Source: CAVQJU01 sp963754955
Lineage (GTDB): Bacteria; Acidobacteriota; Vicinamibacteria; Vicinamibacterales; CAVVIG01
Length of the DNA stretch: 64,000 nucleotides
Reading direction: 5' to 3'
Assembly: GCA_963754955.1 (NCBI GenBank)
Contig: CAVWHY010000009.1
Coordinates: 186,001 to 250,000 of the forward strand
The notes under the pieces are model-generated. The model worked only from the letters and a program-made list of their open reading frames with translations, did no database searches and had not been told where the DNA came from. The translations under genes and the position numbers were made by a program. Position 1 is the stretch's first letter; the number at the start of each line of letters is the position of its first letter. Shown here piece by piece: positions 9,281-18,514 of the stretch.

Positions 9281-10809
9281 ACACAGGGGAACGACACGCG
9301 CCGCTCGCCATGGACGGCGACACATTCCGGGCACTCGGCCATCGGCTCGTGGAGCAGATCGCCGCCTTTCTCGAATCGGTCCCGCACCGCCCGGTAAACA
9401 CGGACGAAGCGCCGTCGGCGGTCCGCCAGGCTTTCGATCTCGAAGGCGGTCTGCCGGAACACGGCACGGATCCCGCTGTCCTGCTCGAGCGAACCGCGCA
9501 ACTGCTGTTCGATCACTCGCTGCTCAACGGTCATCCGCGCTTTTTCGGCTACATCACGGCGTCACCGGCGCCCATCGGAATGCTGGCCGACTTCCTCGCC
9601 GCCGCGGTGAACCCGAACGTGGGCGCGTGGACGCTTTCGCCGGCGGCGACCGAGATCGAACGGCAGACCGTACGGTGGATCGCCGAGCTGATCGGCTACG
9701 CCCCCGACTGCGGCGGCCTGCTCGTCAGCGGCGGCAACATGGCCAACATCGTGTGCTTCCTGGCGGCGCGTGCCGCGAAGGCCGGCTGGAACGTGCGCGA
9801 GCAGGGCGTGGCCGGCGCCGACGGCCGCCGCCTGCGCGTGTACGGCTCGCAGGAAACCCATACGTGGATCCAGAAGGCAGCCGACCTGACCGGGCTCGGC
9901 ACGGCATCCATCCGATGGATCCCGGCGGACGCCGATCTCCGGATGGATGTGTCGGCGCTCCGGCGCGCCATCGAGGCGGACATCGCCGCCGGCGACGTGC
10001 CGTTCATGGTCGTCGGCACGGCGGGTTCGGTCAGCACGGGCGCCGTGGACCCGCTGGCGGACATCGCGGCGGTGTGCCGATCGCACAACGTGTGGTTCCA
10101 CGTCGACGGCGCCTACGGCGGCTTTGCAGCCGCGGCTCCCGAGGCGCCCGCGCTGTTGCGAGGGCTCGCCGACGCCGACTCGGTCGCCGTCGATCCGCAC
10201 AAGTGGCTGTACTCGCCGCTCGAGGCCGGATGCGCGCTCGTGCGCGATGCGGAAATGCTGCGGGCCGCCTTCGCCTATCATCCGCCTTACTACCACTTCG
10301 ACGAGACGGCGACGAACTACGTGGACCTCGGCCCGCAGAATTCGCGCGGGTTCCGCGCGCTCAAGGTGTGGCTCGCGCTCCGCCAGGTGGGGGCGACCGG
10401 ATACCGGCGGATGATTTCGGACGACATGCGGCTGTCGCGCGCGATGGCCGTCGCCGTCGGCCGGTATCCGGAGCTTCAGCTCGTGACGCAGGAGCTGAGC
10501 ATCACGACGTTCCGGTACGTGCCGGCCGATCTCCGCGCGAGAGTCGGCGAGGATGCCGTCGAGCAGCACCTCGACGCCCTCAACCGCGCACTGCTCGATC
10601 GGATGCAGCGGGGCGGCGACGCATTCGTGTCGAATGCCGTCATCCGCGGCCGCTACGTCCTCCGCGCGTGCATCGTGAACTTCCACACCAGCCTTCCGGA
10701 TGCCGAGGCGGTGCCCGCGCTCGCCGCTCGGATCGGAAGCGAGCTGGACGTGCGGACGCGGCCGGAGTCGTTGCGTGCGGGCATGAGCGCCGCCCCATCC
10801 CCACTGTGA
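9277..10809 (+). CDS. PLP-dependent group II (aromatic amino acid-type) decarboxylase
   Basis: 510-residue fold-type I PLP enzyme of the group II decarboxylase family (DOPA/tryptophan/glutamate decarboxylase-like). The PLP lysine motif is DPHKWLYSPLEAG, preceded by the cofactor Asp in WFHVDGAYGGF; the N-terminal part contains GHPRFFGYITASPAPIGMLADFLAAAVNPN, typical of the aromatic amino acid decarboxylase branch. Substrate cannot be assigned from sequence alone. The GTG start at 9277 overlaps the PIG-L stop, and its own stop overlaps the next gene's GTG in the same GTGA manner, so PIG-L, decarboxylase and phosphogluconolactonase form one coupled unit. Confidence 0.9.
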   Translation: MNTGERHAPLAMDGDTFRALGHRLVEQIAAFLESVPHRPVNTDEAPSAVRQAFDLEGGLPEHGTDPAVLLERTAQLLFDHSLLNGHPRFFGYITASPAPIGMLADFLAAAVNPNVGAWTLSPAATEIERQTVRWIAELIGYAPDCGGLLVSGGNMANIVCFLAARAAKAGWNVREQGVAGADGRRLRVYGSQETHTWIQKAADLTGLGTASIRWIPADADLRMDVSALRRAIEADIAAGDVPFMVVGTAGSVSTGAVDPLADIAAVCRSHNVWFHVDGAYGGFAAAAPEAPALLRGLADADSVAVDPHKWLYSPLEAGCALVRDAEMLRAAFAYHPPYYHFDETATNYVDLGPQNSRGFRALKVWLALRQVGATGYRRMISDDMRLSRAMAVAVGRYPELQLVTQELSITTFRYVPADLRARVGEDAVEQHLDALNRALLDRMQRGGDAFVSNAVIRGRYVLRACIVNFHTSLPDAEAVPALAARIGSELDVRTRPESLRAGMSAAPSPL

Positions 10810-11522
10810 CGACCGACCTGCGCGTCTGCGAGGACACTCACGATCTGGCCGAGCGGGCGGCGAGCGCCGTGGCGGCGGCGATCGCCGCCGCCGTTCAGGC
10901 GAACGGACGCTGCACGGTCGCACTGGCGGGTGGGAACACCCCGCGCGCGCTCTACGCGGGGATGGCCGCGCGGTTCAACGAAAGCCTGCCATGGAAGCAC
11001 GTCCAGATTTTCTGGGGAGACGAGCGGTTCCTGCCTTCCGGCGATCCCCGGCGCAACGAGACGATGGCGAGGGAAAGCCTTCTCGATCACGTGCCGTGCC
11101 CGGCGGAACATATCCACCCGGTGCCTGCGGATGCCGCCAGTTCTGCCGTGGCGGCAGCAACGTACGAGGCGATCCTCCGGGCCTCGTTTCCCTCCGAATG
11201 GCCGCGGTTCGATCTCGTGCTGCTCGGGCTCGGCCCCGATGGCCACACGGCTTCGCTGTTCCCTGGCTCCTCCGCTCTCGACGAAACGACGCGATGGGCC
11301 GTCGACTCGACAGCGCCGGCTGATCCGCGATCGCGCGTGACCCTGACGCTGCCGGTGCTCAACAGCGCCGCGTTGACGTTCTTCCTCGTCAGCGGCGCTG
11401 AAAAAGCCGACGCGCTCCGCCGCGTGCTCGCCGGAGCCGACACGAGGATGCTGCCCGCAGCGGGTATTCGTCCATCGAGCGGTACGGTCGTCTGGTGGGT
11501 CGATCGCGCGGCCGCCCCGTGA
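10806..11522 (+). CDS. pgl: 6-phosphogluconolactonase
   Basis: 238-residue SugarP isomerase-fold enzyme that hydrolyses 6-phosphogluconolactone to 6-phosphogluconate in the oxidative pentose phosphate pathway. Family motifs: CTVALAGGNTPRALYAGM, VQIFWGDERFLPSGDPRRNETMARE, DLVLLGLGPDGHTASLFPGS and the C-terminal SGAEKADALRRVL. Length is normal for the family. The GTG start overlaps the stop of the decarboxylase. No glucose-6-phosphate dehydrogenase or gluconate enzyme is adjacent in this window, so its placement behind a decarboxylase is unusual. Confidence 0.93.
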   Translation: MTTDLRVCEDTHDLAERAASAVAAAIAAAVQANGRCTVALAGGNTPRALYAGMAARFNESLPWKHVQIFWGDERFLPSGDPRRNETMARESLLDHVPCPAEHIHPVPADAASSAVAAATYEAILRASFPSEWPRFDLVLLGLGPDGHTASLFPGSSALDETTRWAVDSTAPADPRSRVTLTLPVLNSAALTFFLVSGAEKADALRRVLAGADTRMLPAAGIRPSSGTVVWWVDRAAAP

Positions 11523-11557
11523 GCGGGGCCGTCTCAGTTCCCCGCGGGCCGTTGGTG

Positions 11558-11563
11558 TAGGAT
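11558..11563 (+). promoter_or_regulatory. Extended -10 element (TGTAGGAT) before the VOC gene
   Basis: TAGGAT with an upstream TG sits 43 bases before the start; GAGGAGGA precedes the ATG. No clear -35 is visible. Confidence 0.4.
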
Positions 11564-11606
11564 TGTCGCTTCCGGCAACGCCGGGAACGAACCCGAGGAG
11601 GAAGGC

Positions 11607-12632
11607 ATGCGAGTCGTCGTCGCCGTTGTGCTGTCAGCCCTGATCACTGTCTCGATGACCGCGCAAACCGCGCCGCCGCCATCGGGTGAACCGCCGCGTC
11701 TCATCAGCCTCAGCCACTTCATCCACGCGACCAATAAGCTCGAGACGACGATCGCGTTCTACCGCGATGTGTTCGGGATGACGATTCCTGAACCGCGCGT
11801 GTTCGCGAGCGAAGGCGCCGCGCTGCTGAACAACGCACCGGGCATGAGCCTGCGCCTCTCGATGGCGAGGTTTTCGGACGGATTCGGCTTCGAGCTGACC
11901 GAATTCTCGAACGTCGATCGCAAGACGGGCCTGCAGGGGCTGCCGACCGATCCCGGCGCCGTGCAGCTGATCCTGCCGGTCCGCAACATCGACGAGGTCG
12001 TCGCCAACGCGAAGAAGGCCGGCGCCGAGATTGTGTCCAAGGCGAACGGAACGGCGGGCCCGGTCGAAATCACCACGACCAAAGGCAAGGCGCGCGCGGT
12101 GATTGTTCGCGATAACGATGGCTACCTGGTGCGCGCCGTCGAAGTGCCGGCGGCCGACGCCACGCTGCCCGGCCAGGTGCAGTCGGGCGTGTCGCTCAGC
12201 CTCGCCGTCAAGGATCTGGACGAGACCGCGAAGTTCTACCGGGAAGTCGTGGGGATGCAGCTCGAGGGGGACACGAAGTTCCAGCGCGGCAAGGAGCTCG
12301 CGGCCCTCTACGGCGCGCCGGCGAACAGCGAATTCCGCCAGCTGGGCACGGCGTTTCCCGGCTCGAAAGCGCGGCAGGAATTCATCGAGTGGAAGGGCAT
12401 GAAGCGGACGCCGTTCCAGACTCGCGTCCCCGACCCCGGTGCCGGCGGATGGGTGGCGCGCGTCAACGACCTCGGCGTGATGCACAAGATGATGAAGGCG
12501 CGGAACACGCCGATGGTGACGCCCGAGCCCATCTGGTTTTCCAAGACGACCTGGGACATCTTCGTCTCGGACCCGGACGGCATGCATCTCGAGCTGTTCC
12601 AGACGGTCCCCGCGCCGAAACCGACGAACTGA
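11607..12632 (+). CDS. Secreted protein with two VOC (glyoxalase-fold) domains
   Basis: 341 residues: signal peptide (about 1-20, ending MTAQT), then two vicinal-oxygen-chelate domains at roughly 33-185 (LSHFIHATNKLETTIAFYRDVFGM...) and 190-335 (SLAVKDLDETAKFYREVVGMQ...DIFVSDPDGMHLELFQTV). Such a tandem makes a complete metal-binding site in ring-cleaving dioxygenases and glyoxalases, but export to the periplasm is unusual for those enzymes and the substrate is unknown. It has a strong ribosome-binding site (GAGGAGGA) and appears monocistronic. Confidence 0.85.
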   Translation: MRVVVAVVLSALITVSMTAQTAPPPSGEPPRLISLSHFIHATNKLETTIAFYRDVFGMTIPEPRVFASEGAALLNNAPGMSLRLSMARFSDGFGFELTEFSNVDRKTGLQGLPTDPGAVQLILPVRNIDEVVANAKKAGAEIVSKANGTAGPVEITTTKGKARAVIVRDNDGYLVRAVEVPAADATLPGQVQSGVSLSLAVKDLDETAKFYREVVGMQLEGDTKFQRGKELAALYGAPANSEFRQLGTAFPGSKARQEFIEWKGMKRTPFQTRVPDPGAGGWVARVNDLGVMHKMMKARNTPMVTPEPIWFSKTTWDIFVSDPDGMHLELFQTVPAPKPTN

Positions 12633-12638
12633 CGCCGA

Positions 12639-12808
12639 AGGTCCCTGGGACCTTGGTTGGTCCTTGGTCCTTGGTTCTTGGTCCTTGGTTCTGGGTCCGT
12701 CCTGGGTCCATAGTCCACGTCGTCCGCGTATGCGCGGACCAACGGGGACGCTGCGGACTGCGGACAAAAGACGGACCAAGAACAAAGGACGAAGGACCAG
12801 GGACTGGG
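12639..12808. repeat. Inverted low-complexity repeat (GGTCCTTGGTCC type) without an ORF between its arms
   Basis: Left arm about 12645-12710: tandem GGTCCTTGG / GGTTCTTGG units. Right arm about 12758-12808: the complementary GGACCAAGAAC / GGACGAAGGACC units. A small palindrome AAGGTCCCTGGGACCTT (12639-12655) opens the element. The ~50-base centre is GC-rich and noncoding. The organisation parallels the repeat-bracketed four-helix-bundle unit at 7253-7864. Confidence 0.65.
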
Positions 12809-14360
12809 TTAGTTCGCCCGGCCGACCGGGACGCCGACGTTCAGCCAGCAGCTCACGGCCTCGCCCTTCTTTCGCGCCGGCGAGAACGTCCACTGCTTCA
12901 CCGCCGCAACCACGGCATCGTCCAGCGGCTGGCCTGCCTTGGACTTGCGCAGCAGGCTGACGCTGGACGGATGGCCGGTCTGCGACACGAGCAGCCGCAC
13001 GACGACGATGTCGCTCACACCGCGTGCCTCGGCGGGGACCTGCGGCTCCACGCGCCTGGCTATCTGAGGCGATTCGCTCACATCCTTTGTTTCGAAGAAC
13101 GGGCGGATCGGCGCCGACGCTGATACCGTGTCGGCCGGCGCAGGCGCCGCGGCAACGGGCGCCGGAGGCGGCTCCGGTTCGCGCACAGGCGCGTCCACCC
13201 GTGCCGGCGCAGCGGAGGCGGACACTGCCGGCTGCGGCGCCACAACCGGCGGACGAGCCGCGCTCGGCTGCGGTCGAGGGGCGACGGCGGCCGGCCTGGG
13301 CTTCACGGCGGCGACCGGCGGTTGCGAAGCCGGCCGATCGGGAACAGCAGCCTCGGCGCGTACCCGCGCGGGCGGTTCCACGACGGCGACGGGATCCGGC
13401 GCGCGTTCGGCGACCTTCGCAACGCGCGCGACAGCGACGACAGGCGCTGCAGCGGCCGGCTGGGGCGCCACCTCGCCCTTCATCTTCATCCAGTACGCAC
13501 CGGCGCCGAGGCCGATCCCCGCGATCACGAGAACCGACAGCAGCGATACCGATCATCCGGTCGCTGCGCCCTGCGGGCCGCGCTGGCGTCCCCGGCCGCG
13601 TGACTGCCGCGACAGGTGTCGTGCCCTTCGGCGCCGGACGCGGCGCGACTTCTTTCGCCGCCGCGTCTTTCGCCGCAGCTTGCTTTGCGGCGGCTTCTTT
13701 CGCGAGCGCTTCGGTTCTGAGCGCTTCCTGCCTCGCCGCTTCCCGGGCCGCTGCATCGCGAGCAGCGGCTTCTTCCCTGGCAGCCGCTTCTTCTCTCGCC
13801 GCAGCTTCCCGCGCCGCGGACTCCTGTCTGGCAGCTGCCTCTCGGGCAGCCGCTGCGGTGGCCCTGGCTGCTTCGGCCGCGGCATCAGCGAGCGCTTCCA
13901 CTTCCGCGGCTGCCAGGTCGCCCGGGGATTCCATCAGCAGTTCGGCCGGGTCGGCCATCGTTGTTGCCGTCTCAGTCGCCGGCGCGGGCGCGGCGGCCGA
14001 TGCCTGCGGCGCCTTGTTGAGAAACGCGTGAAACACCTCCTGGCACGCCGCGCACAGCGTGCCATCGTTGCTCGGGGCACCGCAGCTCTCGCACCGGATG
14101 ACAGCGCCCTGGGGCACGGCCGACGCAACAGCCGCAACCTGCGGAACAGGCACGACAGGCGCGGGTTCAACCGGCGCTGGATTCACTGGCGCCAGGTCGA
14201 CGGGGGCGAACTGGTAAGGCGCCGGTTGGGGGGGCGGCGGCACAGCGGGAGCCGCCGGAACCTCGAGCCCACGCCGTTCCTCGAGTGAAAGCTTGCGGCC
14301 GCAGCATTCGCAGAAATGCCCCGGCGTGATTGGCTCCGTTACACATTCAATGCAGCGCAA
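12809..14360 (-). CDS. Zinc-ribbon, coiled-coil, transmembrane protein with C-terminal TonB domain (one frameshift)
   Basis: About 516 residues after correcting one shift near 13540. Order: zinc ribbon CIEC...CECC (residues 3-20), Pro/Ala-rich linker, second zinc ribbon CESC...CAAC (about 95), a long EAAAR-type helix (about 155-245), one transmembrane helix (VLVIAGIGLGAGAYW), a periplasmic Pro/Ala-rich segment, and a TonB C-terminal domain ending VAAVKQWTFSPARKKGEAVSCWLNVGVPV. The start is taken as TTG at 14360 because GGAGG lies 7 bases upstream and the first zinc ribbon follows at once. The TonB domain suggests contact with outer-membrane transporters; the cytoplasmic zinc ribbons could link it to a regulatory input. 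No exbB/exbD genes are adjacent. Confidence 0.78.
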
Positions 14361-14582
14361 AACCGTGCCTCCAGCGGGCACTCCCCCTGGAGCCCCTTCC
14401 ACGCAGGGGCAAGCAGGGTGCCACCGTCGTCCAGACACATTGCTGGGAATTGCGCGAGCCGGCACAGGCACCGGCGGGCGAAGAACAAACTTCGTCACCC
14501 GTTTGGGTACGTGGGGTGACCAAAAATGGCTGTCGATTCAGACGGCGGCGGCGCTCGGTGGCACCTGACAGCGTTGCGGTTC

Positions 14583-15720
14583 TTACTGATTCACGTGCAC
14601 GACGCGGGCGGGCGGGAAGCCGTTGAAGAACGTGCTGCTGGCCGCCGAGTAGGCGCCGATGTTCGGGGCGTAGACGAGGTCGCCGAGCTCCAGGTCCGGC
14701 AGCTGCTCGGCCAGGCTGATCGTGTCGAGCGCGTCGCAGGTGGGACCGAAGACGGAGCAGATCTGCGTCGGACCCTTCTTGAAGCTCTTCAGCGGGTACT
14801 GGCAGTGGTCGAAGATCACGCCGCTGAACGTGTGATAGACGCCGTCGTTGACGTAGTAACAGAGCTTGCCCTCGCGGACCGCCTTGCCGATGATTTTCGC
14901 GATCGCGGTCGCGGCCGAGGCCACCAGGAACCGCCCGGGCTCCGCGAGAATCTCGATCGGCGGCGGAAACAGACGGTCCAGTTCCGGGATTGATCGCCTT
15001 CGCCAGCGTCTTGAACGCCGGGACGGTGTCGTCGTAGTGCGCGGGAAATCCGCCGCCGATGTCGAGCAGCTTGAGCTCGAAGCCGCGCGATCTTGGCCTC
15101 GGCGAAGACGCTCGCGCGCCGAGCTGCAGCGCCTGGATGTAGTTCTGGACGTTCGTGCACTGGCTGCCGACATGGAAGCTCAGGCCCTCGACCTCGAGCT
15201 TGTTGTTCCGCGCGAACGCGATCAGATCCACCGCCTCGCCCGGCAGCGCGCCGAACTTGCTCGAGAGCTCGACCATCGATCCGGTGTTGGGCACACGCAG
15301 CCGCAGCACGAGGCCGGCGTGCGGCGCGTGCCGCGCGATCTTGATCACTTCCTCGTAGTTGTCGTAGGTGACGAGCGGCTTGTACGGATCCAGCTGCTCG
15401 AGCGTCTCGGTGGCCTTGATCGGGTTGGCGTAGATGATGCGATCCCAGATGAACGCCTGCCGCTGCTCCTCCGGCAGGTCCTTGACGTTCTCGTGCACGG
15501 TGAGGAACTCCGCGACGCTGGCCACGTCGAAGCTCGCGCCCGCCTCGTAGAACGTCCGCACGATCTCCGGCGCGCTGTTGGCCTTGACGGCGTAGTAGAC
15601 CTGCACGCGCGGCAGGTACTTCCGGAACTGCCCGTAGTTCTCGCGCAGCGCCTTGTGGTCGACGACGACGAGCGGCGTGCCGTGCGTCTTGGCCAGCCGA
15701 AGCAGGGTCTTCTCGTCCAC
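14583..15720 (-). CDS. Ornithine decarboxylase, fold-type III PLP enzyme (frameshifts)
   Basis: About 379 residues of the alanine-racemase-fold decarboxylase family that converts ornithine to putrescine. The PLP lysine is in VYYAVKANSAPEIV (about residue 40); further motifs are LSFHVGSQ, LLDIGGGFPA and FGPTCDALDTI. The last matches the eukaryotic-type ornithine decarboxylase GPTCDGLD motif, whose Cys and Asp are catalytic, so ornithine is favoured over diaminopimelate or carboxynorspermidine; lysine cannot be excluded. The frame breaks near 15110, 15077 and 14990. The GTG start at 15720 abuts the TGA of the upstream homospermidine synthase (TGAGTG). It is the last gene of the polyamine operon. 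Confidence 0.88.
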
Positions 15721-17197
15721 TCAGTCGCCCTCGGTGATCAGGAAGTTCTTGAACTGCCACGGATCGGTCAGATCGAGCTGCGGCCGGTTGAAGCCGTGTC
15801 GAACGACGTTCGTAGTAGTGCTTCAGCGGGTTCCAGTCCGACGCCACCGAGACGAACTTGCCGAGATAGGGCTTGCTGATGTCCAGGATGTAGTCGTGCG
15901 GCAGGTCGTCCGGCACGCACACGCCCCGCCGCGGGTTCTCGAGCATCCACATGCAGGCGGCCACGACGGAGATGGCCACCTGCATGGTCGTGGCGTTCTG
16001 ATGCGGCACCAGGCGGCGCGATTCCTCGATCTCCAGGTCCGATCCGCACCACCACGACTGATACGGGTGTCCCATGACGAACGCGCCGAGGATGTCGGCG
16101 CCGCTGGTGATCTCGTCGGTCATGATGCGGATGCGCGACTGCAGCTCGTAGTCGCGGCCGCGCAGCTCGTGGAAGCGACGCGATGGCGGAGTCGCACGGA
16201 CAGTACGCGTAGTGCACCGTCGGGCGGTAGACGGCCTTGCCGTCCTCCCACACGGTCAGCTTCTCGGTGATGGTGAACGCCTCGCCGTGGCGGACGACCA
16301 TGCCGACGATGTGGTGGTTCGGCGGCACCCAGCTGGCCACGAACGTGTTGATGCCCATGCGCGCCAGGCAGATCTGGCTCTTCGGGCCGGCGGCGTGCTC
16401 GAACGCCAGCGCCGGCAGCTCCTTTTCGTGGGTGCCCCAGCCCATCTCGGCGGTCGTCGTGCCCTCCTCGCGGAAGCCCTCGACGCTCCAGGTGTTGACG
16501 AACTCGTCCACTTCCTTGGGCCGATCGGTGATCTGCGTGTCGCGTTCGCTGCAGTGAATGACCTTGACGCCGAGCTCGCGGGCCAGGTGGTTGAACTCCT
16601 GGGCCTTCGCGTGGTGCGCGATCTTCTCCGCCTGCGCGCCGGCGAACTTCCGCTCCGCCAGCGCCCGCTCGGCGATGTCCAGGAGGCCCTGCTTGGTGAA
16701 GTGGCTGATCAGACCCGGGTTGGCGCCGTGCTCGAGCACGGCCGTCGGCCCGGGCTCCTTCCAGGCCGGCGATCATCCGGCGCAGGTTCATGTGACGCCA
16801 GTAGAGCGTCCGCTCGGTCGGATGCTTGTTGCCGGCCCCCGCGTACGGGTCCCAGAGCTCCACCGACGTGTTGATGTACAGCACGCCGTGGTCGTGGCAC
16901 CACTGCACGATCTCGCCGCAGTCGATGTTCCAGGCGAGGTCGATCGAGCAGGTCGCCGGCCGACAGATGTTCGGCGAGGAGCGCGCCCATGTTCTCCGGC
17001 GTCACCTTCTTCTGGACGAAGCGTCACGCCCTGCTCGATCCACGGCTTCAGCGCCGCGTGATCGGGCTCGAAGTCCATGATCGTGATGCTGCTTCGGCAT
17101 CGACGTTGATGTGCCGCAGCAGGATCGGCAGCGTGCACCGCGCGACGACGCCAAAGCCCACGAACAGGATTCGATTCGAAAAGTCAGCATCTGCCAT
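15721..17197 (-). CDS. Homospermidine synthase, second copy (frameshifts)
   Basis: About 490-residue NAD-dependent enzyme of the bacterial homospermidine synthase/saccharopine dehydrogenase family, forming homospermidine from two putrescines (or putrescine and spermidine). N-terminal Rossmann fold ILFVGFGVVARCTLPILLRHI, then LEHGANPGLISHFTKQGL, the active-site stretch SERDTQITDRPKEVDEFVNTWSVEGF, AEMGWGTHEKELP, YRPTVHYAY and PHQNATTMQVA. The ERDTQ Glu and the NTWS Trp, reported as important in the Blastochloris enzyme, are present. Six or so frame breaks (about 17093, 17025, 16962, 16765, 16180, 15800). The start overlaps the argA stop; an in-frame ATG 17 bases further upstream is possible. 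Confidence 0.88.
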
Positions 17198-18514
17198 GCG
17201 GTCCTTGACGTTCATTGAGCTTCTTCACGAGCACCTTGGAGTTCCGGCCGCTCTGCTCGTACTTCTCGCGGCGCGCCGGCGGCAGGTCGTCCGGCGTGCC
17301 TTCGACGAAGCCGCCTTTGGACTGGAAATACGTGAACGCCTGCGTCGAGAGCGCCAGCAGCTCGCGCAGGCCCAGCTCGCGCGCCCGGTTCTCCACGAAC
17401 TGAATCAGCTTGCGCCCGATGCCCTGATTCTCGTGCGACGAGCTGACGTACAGGCGACGCCAGCTCGCCCTGGTTCTGTCTCGGGGTACACGTGCAGGGC
17501 GACGCACGCGACCGGATTCTTGTCGATTTCGAAGATGAAGTAGTCGCCGAGGCTCTTCTCGATCGTCGCCTTGCGTGCGCTTCACCAGCTCGTCGGCTTC
17601 GACGGCCTGCTTGGTCAGCAGCTGAATGGCGCGCACGTCCTTCTTCTTGGCGGGCCGGATGTGCTCGTACTCGTTCGCGTAGATCAGCGTGCCGAGGCCG
17701 TGGTTGGAGAACACCTCGCCCAGCAGGCCCTTCGTCCAGCGTGCCGTTGATGACGTGCACGCGCGGGACGCCGGCGTTGCACGCCGGCCGCCGCGTGCTG
17801 CGCCTTCGAGAGCATCTCGCGCGGGAAGCCCGCGGCGTCCTGCTGCACGATCTCGTCGAGCTCGGCCACGAGCATCTGCCGGATCAGCTCGCCGCGGTGA
17901 ATCAGGCCGTCCTGCGACGTGACGAAAATCAGCTTGATGGCCTTCAGCTGCTCGGCGACCGCCACCGCCACGCCGTCGGAGTTCACGCGATAGGTCTTGC
18001 CGTCGCCGTCGAAGCCGAGCGGCGGGATCACGGCACGACGCCCTGCGCGAGCAGCGACTGCAGCAGCTCGGCGTCGACGCGCTCGACCTTGCCGGTGAAC
18101 AGATGGTCGACGCCCTGGATGATGCCGACCGGATGCGCGATGATGACGTTCGTCGTCGCGGCGCGCAGGTCGTTGGCCGAGAGGCCCTCGAGAATCTCGT
18201 GGGTCAGCCGGTTGGCGGCGGTGAGCGCCAGGTCGAGCGTCAGCCGCATCGGTCACGCCGGTGCCGTCGAGATCCGAGGCCTTGACGCCGCGTTCTTCGG
18301 CGAGCGCCTTGATCTGCGCCGCCGCGCCGTGGACGAGCACGACGCGGATGTTCAGCGACCAGAGCAGCGCCACGTCGAGCAGCAGCGTCGCGAAGTTGTC
18401 GTCCGTGACGATCGCGCCGTCAATCGCGAGGATGAACGTCTTTTCGCGGAATTGCGGAATGTACTGCAGGATGCCCCGCAGGTCGGTCAGTTTCACGTCT
18501 CCTGGTCTCGTCAC
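17184..18514 (-). CDS. argA: N-acetylglutamate synthase, kinase-like plus GNAT domain (frameshifts)
   Basis: About 443 codons, the length of classical ArgA. The N-terminal amino-acid-kinase-fold domain begins YIPQFREKTFILAIDGAIVTDDNFATLLLDVALLWSLNIRVVLVHGAAAQI and contains GKTYRVNSDGVAVAVAEQLKA; the C-terminal GNAT domain has SSSHENQGIGRKLIQFVE and ALSTQAFTYFQSKGGFVE, ending with the ArgA-like RREKYEQSGRNSKVLVKKL. The enzyme acetylates glutamate with acetyl-CoA, the first step of ornithine and arginine synthesis, and is usually feedback-inhibited by arginine. About seven frame breaks. The GTG start overlaps the preceding TGA (GTGA). Placement between two homospermidine synthases suggests it feeds ornithine to the downstream decarboxylase. 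Confidence 0.88.

Noticed and set aside
9562..14498. Other long overlapping open frames (e.g. 9562-10923 minus, 9627-11522 plus, 11634-14498 minus upstream part)
   Set aside because: These are shadows of recognised genes. Only the part of the 11634-14498 frame carrying the zinc ribbons is real; the downstream part is antisense to the VOC gene after a frameshift.
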